Positions 25,082 through 64,000 of a stretch of 64,000 bases of DNA are shown piece by piece. Source of the DNA: Megalobrama amblycephala (taxonomy: Eukaryota; Chordata; Actinopteri; Cypriniformes; Xenocyprididae); contig NC_063054.1 in NCBI RefSeq assembly GCF_018812025.1, positions 31,748,418 through 31,812,417 on the forward strand. Reading direction: 5' to 3'. A program made the position numbers and the translations under genes. The notes under the pieces are model-generated. The model made no database searches and was not told where the DNA came from. It saw nothing but the letters and a program-made list of their open reading frames with translations. Every line of letters starts with the position of its first letter. Position 1 is the first letter of the stretch.

Positions 25082-26017
25082 CACTACCAGTCAAAAGTTT
25101 GGAAACAGTACTATTTTAATGTTTTTGAACAAAGTCTCTTATGCTCATTAAGGCTGCATTTATTTTATAATAAATACAGAAAAAACAATAATATTCTGAA
25201 ATATTATTACAATTTAAAATGATGGTTTTCTATTTTAATATACTTTAAAATATAATTTATTTCTGTGATGCAAAGCTGAATTTTCAGCATCATTACTCCA
25301 GTCTTCAGTGTCACATGATCCTTCAGAAATCATTGTAATATGCTGATTTGATACTCAGTTATTATCAATGTTGAAAATAGTTGTGTTGCTTAATATTTTT
25401 TTGGAATATGTGATACTTTTTTCAGGATTCACTGATGAATAAAAGGTTAAAAAGAACAGCAATTATTCAAAATATAAATCTTTTCTAACAATATAAATCT
25501 TTACTATCACTTTTTATCAATTGAACACATCCGTGCTGAATAAAAGTATTAATTTATTTCAAAAAAAAAGAAAGAAAAAAAAAATTACTGACCCCAAACA
25601 TTTGAACGGTAGTGTATTGTTGCAAAAGATTTCTATTTTAAATAAATGCTGATATTTTTTAACTTTTTATTCATCAAAGAATCCTGTAAAAGTATCACAC
25701 GTTATAAAATAATATTAAGCAGCACAACTGTTTCCAACACTGATAATAAATCAGCATATTACAATGATTTCTGAAGGATCATGTGACACTGAAGACTGGA
25801 GTAATGATGCTGACAATTCAGCTTTGCATCACAGAAATAAATTATATTTTAAAGTATATTAAAAATAGAAAACCATAATTTTAAATTGTAATAATATTTC
25901 ACAATATTATTGTTTTTTCTGTATTTATTATGAAATAAATGCAGCCTTAATGAGCATAAGAGACTTTGTTCAAAAACATTAAAAATAGTAATGTTTCCAA
26001 ACTTTTGACTGGTATTG
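25082..26017. mobile_element. 936-bp TA-flanked composite foldback
   Basis: Ends CACTACCAGTCAAAAGTTTG and the complement (ending ggtattg) lie between TA at 25080-25081 and 26018-26019. Long arms share catgatccttcagaaat and its partner atttctgaaggatcatg. Near 25590-25614 sits a second type of terminus (accccaaacatttgaacgg), so it joins two related elements. Confidence 0.8.
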
Positions 26018-26133
26018 TAGTAAAACATCCAAATGTAACAAATTGAATCAATATACTACAATATCTATAATAAATTGAAATGATCACACATATTTATATA
26101 GGCCCACTGGAATACTCACTTGTGATGGGTTAA

Positions 26134-26643
26134 AGGGTTAGTTCACCCAAAAATGAAAATTCTGTCATTAATTACTCACCCTCATGTCATTCCACACCCG
26201 TAAGACCTTCATTCATCTTCAGAACACAAATTAAGATATTTTTTATGAAATCCGAGAGTTCAACATATACAGCAATTTAATTACCACTGTCAAGGTCCAA
26301 AAAGGTATAAGACATCATTAAAATAGTCCACATGACTACAGTGCTTCAACCTTAATTTTATGAAGTGACGAGAATACTTTTTGGTGCGCAAAAACAAACA
26401 AAAATAGCGATAAATAACGATAAAACAATAATAAAATCTCTTCCCTGCACAGTGTAGCGCTTCCGTGTTTACGTCCAAATGCGACTCAGTATTGGCTGAC
26501 GCTGTACACGTGAGCAGCACAATGCATCCGGTTTTTTTTTGTTGTTGTTGTTGTTTTGCGCACAAAATGTATTCTCGTCGGTTTGGAACAACACGAGGGT
26601 GAGTAATTATGACAGAATTTTCATTTTTGGGTGAACTAACCCT
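26134..26643. mobile_element. 510-bp TTAA-flanked MITE
   Basis: The ends AGGGTTAGTTCACCCAAAAA and the complement are inverted, with TTAA at 26130-26133 and 26644-26647. A CAA/GTT run is near 26540. Same family as 3513-4375. Confidence 0.85.
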
Positions 26644-26647
26644 TTAA

Positions 26648-28114
26648 TCGTCGTTTTCAGCTGTCAAATATTCTGAATAATCATGGCGCTCATTTGGGCA
26701 AACGCTTTATAAATGACCGCCAATCTCACCAGTACTAGGTTCATTTTTCTCACGTCACTCCGTGCTGTCTTTTCATATTAACGTCAGTATGGCGCCATCT
26801 ATGGGCTCAAACGGTAACTGACTGGAGTAAAAATGGCTTCGGATTGTTATGGAGAACGTGATCCTTTTGGTTGATCGCTAAGAGTCCCCAAGACACCGAA
26901 AACATAGAAAGAACAAGGTACAGGTAAGACACAGGTAAGTGCTGGAAGAGAGAAAGTTATTGCTGATTATTAATAATGCATTAGTATTGTTATTGTTGTT
27001 GCAGCGTTGGTCTTATCGCCAGGCAAAATTTTTTCTAGGCTACTCTCTAAGGGGCTGTTTTTTCTTAGCTGCTATCCCAGTCAGTAATGTAGACAATATT
27101 TAATTATTTAAATATTAATAATTAAATATTAATTTACTACCAGACTATCTGTCCATTCGTACGTAATAGTGTATGCTTGTGTCACATTCTATTGATTAGT
27201 TTAATGTGTAGAACTTATTAAAGCTCTTCATTGATTGGCCCCATGTTCTGTGTATCAATCATGATTCAATGCAGCAGGTGAATGCATTTGACTATAAAAC
27301 GCTCTATTTCAATAAATAATTTGCCTCTTATGTTAAACCTAAAGGCCTTATCAGTAAGACAGTATTCACTTCTTAAATGCAGAGAATAGTCTATACTCTC
27401 TCTGAATTATGACTAAAGATTTGCCAAACTTCTAGTGTCTTGTAATCTTTTCCTCTCTGAGCTGCTGCTCTGAAGTTTGACTTGTATTACTACATTTATT
27501 TTTTAGCACCGTGCTTTCTGATGTCAGTGCTTTGTGGGAAGAGTACTGCCATGGGTCAAGGGCTTCATACTTGAATGTTTTTGCTGTATGGTCCTTTTAT
27601 TAGTATAGTTGTGTGTGTGAGGCTGGTGGGCGGTTGGCTTCCTGACTCTTGAACGTGGCCTCACTCCAAGCTCCCTGCTCCCCAGGCTAATATTTCTGAG
27701 GCTCACTGCCAGTGGTGTGAATCAGTCCAAGTATGACTAAATAAGGTAGTCCAGTTTATTCAAGAGAAGAAAATGCAAAATAAGCTGCTTAACCTCCACT
27801 ATTTATGCCATCAGATAAAAATAGTTTTTTTGTGTACCCTCTGCTGCACCATAGACCAATAGCCTACATCTGATCAGGTTAGGATAGATGGATGCCAGAA
27901 ATATGTAACCACTGACTGAACAACAATTTTGACTGAGTGCATATACAGTGAGTACAAGAGGAAATACTGTGGGGGAAAAAGTATGCATCATTTTGAATAG
28001 GCTTTAGACCATGTCAGTACGTTAAACTAGAGTGACACTAGGTGGCAACTGTTCACTTTGAAAGAAAAGAACTTGCTTTAATCCTTTAGAGTTATTTCCA
28101 GCATATCAGTTTGT
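26648..28114. other. Intergenic stretch with splice-like signals
   Basis: A GC-richer patch at about 26660-26960 includes caggtaagacacaggtaagt, two donor-like sites in tandem. No protein exon can be supported. Confidence 0.35.
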
Positions 28115-28118
28115 TTAA

Positions 28119-28783
28119 AAGGGGTCATATTATTCTTTTTTTACATTTTCAACATTAATTATTTTCTTGGTGGTTATACACGAGGCAACTTTTTTGAGCA
28201 ATGTTACCGGCCAATGTTGCTTGGGCACTTTCCCATTGAGAATGGGCAACAGATTTCTATCTGGATACTTTAGATCAGTCGTTGGCCCCGTGTCTCATCT
28301 GGTTGCCCGTTGATGATAGCATTGCCCAAAAAGTTGCCCTGTGTATCATCACCTTTAGAGTTTTCTTCCAGGAACATACATGTCACAATATTCCTAATTG
28401 AAATAATTATTGCCCAAGGCATATGCAAAAATGGTTCAAGGCCTGGTTGAGTTGCTTTAGCAGTGTGTTGAAAGGTAAGAGATGTGACATTTTATAGATA
28501 AGGTAAGAGGTGTGACATTTCCGAAACACGCTCAAAGCTGTTGACCAATCACAGCACACTGGTCAAGCCGACCAATCAGAGCACATTGTGCTTTTCAGAA
28601 GGAGGGGCTCCATAGACACAGAAACTAAACAGAGCGTTACAGACAGAGTGGGAGGAGAGGTGCTGCAACGATATAAAATATGTGGGGGGGGGGGGGGGGG
28701 GGGATGTTTTTTTTTCAAGCATAAAAACCTATTCTAGAAGTCCCCAAAAACAAGAATTTGAAAAAGGGCATAATAGGTCCCCT
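28119..28783. mobile_element. 665-bp TTAA-flanked MITE with G20 run
   Basis: The left end AAGGGGTCATATTAT and right end ATAATAGGTCCCCT are inverted. TTAA is at 28115-28118 and 28784-28787. Twenty consecutive G lie at 28684-28703 just inside the right end. Confidence 0.75.
28684..28703 (+). repeat. Homopolymer of 20 G
   Basis: An uninterrupted G20 run inside the MITE at 28119-28783. It is capable of quadruplex folding and prone to assembly error. Confidence 0.9.
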
Positions 28784-28787
28784 TTAA

Positions 28788-31210
28788 GAAGACCTTTGAG
28801 GTGTTTGTAAATCATATAACTTATCTTTTTTATTCATATAAATATTGGCGCTGGAAATTTAGATTTCCGTTTGACAATCCAGGAATGATTACTTACATTG
28901 AATATTACCTCATCAGACTACATCAGTATTTATTTCCTGCAAAGGCATAAAGCTTTAATTTATCTTGTCTAAAAATAAATCATTAAATGCTAAAATCTGT
29001 CATTTTAAATTCTACAAGTGAATCTTATAATCATAGAATAACAATGTACAATATGAAAAGGATTGAAAGGGATAGTTCATCCAAAAAGGAAAATTCAGTC
29101 ATCATTTATTCACCGTCAAGTTGTTCCAAACCAGTATGAATTTCTTTCTTCTGCTGAACACAAAAGAATATATTTTCATACAGATTTGGAACAACTTGAG
29201 GGTGAGTAAATGATGACCGAATTTTAAGATTACGTTTAACTATGTTATTCAATTATTTATCAAACTTGTTAAAATCTCTATCACCAGATAAAGAAAAGCC
29301 AAACCATGTTTAAGTTGTTCATATTCTCCAGTAAAATTGTACAACCAAGCATAATTATGTAATTGCTGCATTAACATGGCAAGTGTACAGCAAGATATAG
29401 ACACAAGATCTTAAGTTTCCTAAAACATAGATAAAGGTTTTGGACCACAGCACAGATATTTAGTTCATAGTTCATAGAATTTTGATAGTGTGAAAATGTT
29501 CCTTGTGTTAAACATACATGCAACAGGGTCAAATGTCACTGGTTGCAGAGATTTATTTTTTAAAGAGACAGAGCACACTCTAAAGACATTTGCACATTTT
29601 TTTTACACAGCAATGAGCTTAGCTTATATTACAGTGAACCACTACATCACCAAGATATGAGAGGTAAAGCCAAACAAACAAGAGAAGAAAATACAACAAC
29701 AATGCAGCTACATTTAGTGTTCTTGTGCAAAATGTAACAAAACGTAAAATATAAATATGAGTATGCGTATGACACCACTAGAAATTCCCACAATTTTTGA
29801 CACCTCACAAATATGGCATGAACATCAAGGGCAAGAAGGAGGACTTGGTCAGTTTTGTTTGTTCTCTGTAATTCAGCACCATAAACAGCAGGGGAAGCCC
29901 TACTTCCATGTTTTAGCTTGTGTAGGGAGAAAGTACATCTGGCCTTAAGATTTAGTTCAGAAAAATGCAATTTGGGGTGAATAGACCTGATTAAAGCTGC
30001 TGTAAGCATTTTTTTAATGCCAACAAATGCAAAAATTACTTTAGTTTCCAAACAAGTCAACTTTTTCTTTCATTTTTCAGGTTAGGTTTCAGTTTAGTGT
30101 CACACATCTTGTGGTACACGCCGTAACACCATTATGATGGCAAGAAGAATGTTTCATGTCAGCTTTTTAAAAGTAGCCATGTATTACAATCTATTTTTCA
30201 TAGCAAGTGTTTTATTATATTATATATATATTTTAGTGATATCTGACTGTCAGGTTGTAAAGTTTATGTGTGGTAAGGCCTATTAAAAAAGATTACTTGC
30301 AGCAGCTATAATTTGACCCATTTCATTTTTTGCGATCCATTTTAATCATGTTTAGGGAACTGTGGCTGCAGGATTTGAGAAAAGTTTCCACTCCACCTTT
30401 TGTCCTCTCTGTTCCTTTTGCATTCGTAAAAGGTCATTTAACAACAGCAAAATCTCGTCACAAATATATGATGGGTAAAAAAAACAGTGTGGTGACATTT
30501 GGTTTGAGACCTCTCAATAACCCTTCTGCCTTTACTATGTGACTGGAGTGCGTGGCGTTGACGTCCTGACCCGTAGGTCTGCCCTAGGTGTTCCTCGCCT
30601 CGGGCTAAATCAACAACGACTAATCACTGATTGCGTTTATGCTGGTGTCAGCACATGGTTTCCATACTGACCAACAAATTAGTTTTTATCTCCAGCGATA
30701 TTTTGCTTTGAGCATTATCTCATTGTTTGGGGGTATGCAGGGATGGTTAATTTGCATGGCAAATAGTCATGCAAACAACAATCACCTCTCTCAAACATGA
30801 TGCGCTCTGAAGAGTGGCGAGTCAACATTCGGAGGCGCTGCATCAAGCAGCGCCCTCAGGCACTTTTCAAAGGAAGAACAACATTTCTTAAGGCTCTTGT
30901 GACAATCTGCTATGTTTGAACTTGCGTGGAATGCTTGACATTTTTGGTTAACAGATGTGTAGATTAAGATCACAGTCTCTATTAATAAAAAAATATTGTA
31001 GCTCTTACAAAAGCTCTTATTTTAACCTTATTATAGTGACTCTAAGGACAGTTGGTGTTTGCAGCCCTTACAGATTTTTTTTCAAATACAAAAAAGTGCA
31101 GACTGTGTGTTAACAGGGAACTTGAAAACATACCGCAAGCGGGTATTGACATCTTTTTAAACTGGAGCCACTTCCTGAGAAAAAACTTTGACACTCAATT
31201 ATTTTGGGCA
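28788..31210. other. Intergenic stretch between stum and itpkb
   Basis: Apart from the MITE fragment near 29065, nothing was recognised. ORFs near 29650-30060 and 30330-30540 lack protein character. Confidence 0.4.
29065..29240. repeat. Short GTTCACCC-family MITE fragment
   Basis: The left end gggatagttcatccaaaaag and inverted arms around ttccaaaccag and ctgtttggaac-type sequence mark it. The right terminus is decayed. Confidence 0.65.
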
Positions 31211-31834
31211 CTTGGGCATAGGGCTGGGTAAAAATATTGATTTTTTTCCAATTAATTGTGATCTTCATTTGAACAGTTCTAATGTAGATTCTTAATATCC
31301 CAAGATGACAATTAATATTTTACCGTTTTACATTTGTGGCTGTTTGATCAATTATTTGTACTGCGCTTCCCGTCCTACAGATGGCACTGTGCTCTGCTGA
31401 AATGACTCACTCCAAATCAACTCCCTGCTGCTTAATCTTAATTGACACAGCAAAAAAAAAAAAAAAAAAATCATATTTTTTAATATGATAGTTAGCAATA
31501 TTTCATAGTTTGTAGTCTGTTTTGTTTCCGGTTTTGAATGTGATGCAATACAAATGATGGCAAGAAATGTTTCTATTAAGGTGTGGGGTTGTACACAAAA
31601 ATTAAAAAAAAAATCTCCAAAAACATATAGTGCGCAATTTAGAGGTCTGAATTCCCATGGCACCTGACTTATGGGACTCCATGAAAATATAAATATCTAA
31701 AAATAAAATTTACTCAAATTTAGTTTTGTTTGAAGATACACAATATCTACTGAGTAAAATAAAAAGTTTTTAGGGACAGAGTTGGAAACTCTCAATGTTT
31801 TTTTGGTAGTTTATGACAGCTAGGCATCTTCCTT

Positions 31835-32120
31835 TTGGCTATTGAGGGAATGCACGTGACGTCACAGTCAGCCGGAGTAACTGCGGTTACGCCCACCGAG
31901 TGGAAAAAAGGTTTGGTTTTCAGCGTGAATGCCGCAAAAACAACACAAAACACATCTAAAACGGGAAAAAGATGTACAGATAGATTTGACGAGAAATCGG
32001 AGCTATATTTTCACAGACTGACGAAATCTACAGAAAAGAGAAGAAAATAGATCGCTGCAATTCACAGAAACAACTGGACTGACATTTGCAGTTATCATTT
32101 TGTGTCAATATGTTGAATGT
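31835..32120 (+). pseudogene. THAP-like zinc-finger remnant
   Basis: The open part ends DEKSELYFHRLTKSTEKRRK, then an in-frame TAG at 32048-32050 where THAP domains carry an invariant Trp. Reading past it gives IAAIHRNNWTDICSYHFVS, which includes the C-x2-H zinc pair of THAP proteins. The N-terminal Cys pair is not evident; the matching place reads VNAAK. The order FHRL, K-W-x-x-A-x-x-R and C-x2-H is that of the family, known as the DNA-binding domain of P-element transposases and of cellular THAP factors. This is a fossil, not a working gene. Confidence 0.55.
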
Positions 32121-32626
32121 TGAGATAAAATCATACCCTGTATATTGTCTTGTTATATATTGTATTAAAAACTCGTCAATTAAATATTTAACATTATATT
32201 CTGCATAATTGGATGTTTTAAAAAAAAAAACACTGACAAAAACTATACACGTTTTAGGGCTGGACTTTATGACGATATTATATAACATAAGTGATCCCCC
32301 GGATTTAGACCTACCTATATTGTATTTATATAAAGCATTCACAGGCAAATTTGCTTTATGTATTTCCCTGGCGTCGAAGTCAGGCATGTCAGGAAACATG
32401 ATTCCTGGCTGCATGTCAATATCCATGGATCACTGTATCTTTGGTAAGTTGTAAGGAACATTATTTTGAGTCCAACCTTTAGTTTAAACTGATAATCATT
32501 TGTTTTACTCACATTTTCGCAGTTTCCCCTATTAAATCCAGTCATGCAGCAGGCTCTCTTGCCACTCAGTCCGGCTGAGGGGGTGTGTTCTGGCAGGAAA
32601 GTGACGTCAATGCATACCTTCTATAG

Positions 32627-32810
32627 CAGCTGTGCCCAACCCTGTTCCTGGAAATCTACCTTCCTGCAGAGTCCAGCTCCAGCCCTGCTCAACACAGCTG
32701 TCTGTAGTTATCAAGTGCTCCTGGAGATCTGAATTCAGGTGTGTTTTATCAGGGTTGGAGCTAAGCTTTGCAGGTAGGTAGATCTCCAGGAACAGAGTTG
32801 GGCACCCCTG
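32627..32810. mobile_element. 184-bp hAT-like foldback MITE, nested
   Basis: The ends CAGCTGTGCCCAAC and GTTGGGCACCCCTG are inverted. The flanks TTCTATAG and CTCTATAG match at 7 of 8 positions, an hAT-type duplication. The two halves are complementary for about 60 bp around tccaggaacagagttgg. It sits inside the 31219-33189 element, so it is the younger insertion. Confidence 0.82.
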
Positions 32811-33449
32811 CTCTATAGCGACAAATGCAACACGGTGAGGTCTTAAGCGTCATATACTTGTGTGTGGGAATTAGAAAAAAAAATGGTCTACGACACCGAA
32901 GAGGGACAGAATCTTACTGGAACGGGACTGATCTCTATGTGGGGGACAAAACTTAAAATTTGTGAGCAGAAAAACTGGTTCTGCGCAGACCTCTAGCCTC
33001 ATTCCCAAAACGAATGACTCGAGTGGATTCATTATAATGAAACAAAAACATAGAGAGACTAGACAATATAACTGAAATGCATACCCAAATACATAAGTAT
33101 CGTATTAATTCGGATTTAAGTTGAGAACTTGAATTGAGAGCTTGTGAACTGTAACCGAATTGGAGAATCTGTATCGATACCCAGCCCTACTTGGGCACAA
33201 AAATGGCGACTGAATTTAAGGAATGTCAATATGAAGAATTTAAGTATAAAAGCACAGCGTAAGACCATCCACCAAATGGGATACATTAATTTGTTCTAAT
33301 ATAGGCACTCAGTATAAATGGCATATTTTAACACTACTTACATTATCTTAACAGGGTAAAAAACTATAAAATGAATATTGTTAGAATCCTACAAATATAA
33401 ATATCTCTCAATAAACATCTAGTTGTTGATGTGATTGTTAGGCTTTAAC

Positions 33450-33450
<1 letters not shown>

Positions 33451-33515
<65 letters not shown>
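33451..33515. repeat. AT microsatellite
   Basis: About 64 bp of alternating TA. Confidence 0.97.
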
Positions 33516-33520
<5 letters not shown>

Positions 33521-33719
33521 TAGATTTTTGTTTCAAATAAGAAGTGGTGCCTAGATGAGAATTAAAAAAAACCAATTCTTTACATTTTTCTGCAGCATCT
33601 AAAAAAAACCCCAAAATATTAAGACGATCATGAGTAAAACACATCTGCAAGTGCTTTACACTTTTCCATAACACAAGCATGTTGAAAAGAACGCACATAA
33701 AGGGAGTGTGTGGCTTTAA

Positions 33720-34004
33720 GATTCACCTGTTTGTTAAAGCGCTAGCTGCAAAGATCCTATTCACACATGTTCTGAACTAAAACACTGGCATTTACACTAT
33801 ATGTACAGCATCTACAAGTTTACAAACATACACACTCGTTTAAAGGCCATTCCGCCTGGTATTCTGTTTTAAGTTTTACAGTTGTCTTTTTTGGTGAGAC
33901 GGGGCGATCGGTTAGGATAGCTTTAGGGGGAACCCAGCGAGGTCTTGAACTGTAGTGCGGGCGGCCCGCCTGAGGGCAGGGAGAGAAGATCGAATCCTCT
34001 TACT
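33720..34004 (-). other. Likely start of itpkb 3' UTR
   Basis: The sequence directly after the TAG stop is GC-richer than the surroundings and free of repeat signatures, for example the gcgggcggcccgcctgag segment near 33958. This suits a 3' UTR. I saw no AATAAA signal on the minus strand in this stretch, so the transcript end is not placed. Confidence 0.4.

Positions 34005-64000
<29,996 letters not shown>

Larger units (their letters stand above)
31219..33189. mobile_element. Element with 8-bp target duplication and THAP-like remnant
   Basis: The termini TAGGGCTGGGTA and TACCCAGCCCTA are inverted. Perfect 8-bp duplications CTTGGGCA lie at 31211-31218 and 33190-33197. That length fits hAT or P superfamilies. 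It holds a degraded THAP-like reading (31835-32120), further non-coding sequence and a nested 184-bp MITE (32627-32810). An A-run (31451-31469) and poly-A-like tracts interrupt it. No DDE transposase body was found. Confidence 0.8.

Noticed and set aside
32209..32454. ORFs on both strands downstream of the THAP-like remnant
   Set aside because: They could be a second transposase exon, but no motif is visible. Left within the element entry rather than called as a gene.

Overview
This is vertebrate genomic DNA from a teleost, most likely a cyprinid or other cypriniform. It is AT-rich, has split genes with canonical GT/AG introns, and is full of short foldback DNA transposons, tRNA-derived SINE pieces and long AT microsatellites of the kind common in carp-like fish. 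Species cannot be told from the sequence alone.

Two protein-coding genes are supported. On the minus strand, the right half (34,005 to the right edge) is an inositol-1,4,5-trisphosphate 3-kinase of the B type (itpkb). Seven coding exons could be placed to the base. Exon 1 runs off the right edge, and exons 2 to 7 encode the complete, uninterrupted 301-residue C-terminal calmodulin-binding and kinase region. All splice phases agree. On the plus strand, one exon at 9,356-9,535 encodes the conserved two-helix core of a Stum homologue (mechanosensory transduction mediator, human C1orf95/STUM). A small, phase-compatible terminal exon is proposed at 12,159-12,193. The two genes face each other tail to tail, which is the arrangement recalled for STUM and ITPKB on human 1q42.

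Everything else is intergenic or intronic. Layout: 1-9.3 kb, stum intron with TTAA-flanked MITEs and a long AT tract; 9.87-11.68 kb, a 1.8-kb foldback element built from 113-bp higher-order repeats; 11.7-31.2 kb, MITEs, a V-SINE-like element and a composite foldback; 31.2-33.2 kb, an element with 8-bp target duplication carrying a broken THAP-like zinc-finger remnant; 34-64 kb, itpkb, whose introns hold a degraded Tc1/mariner copy, two hAT-like elements with nested MITEs, a minisatellite and further foldbacks. At least ten elements end at TTAA on both or one side, yet no piggyBac transposase is present, so they look like non-autonomous passengers. No bacterial-type system, CRISPR array, rRNA gene or intact transposase gene was found.
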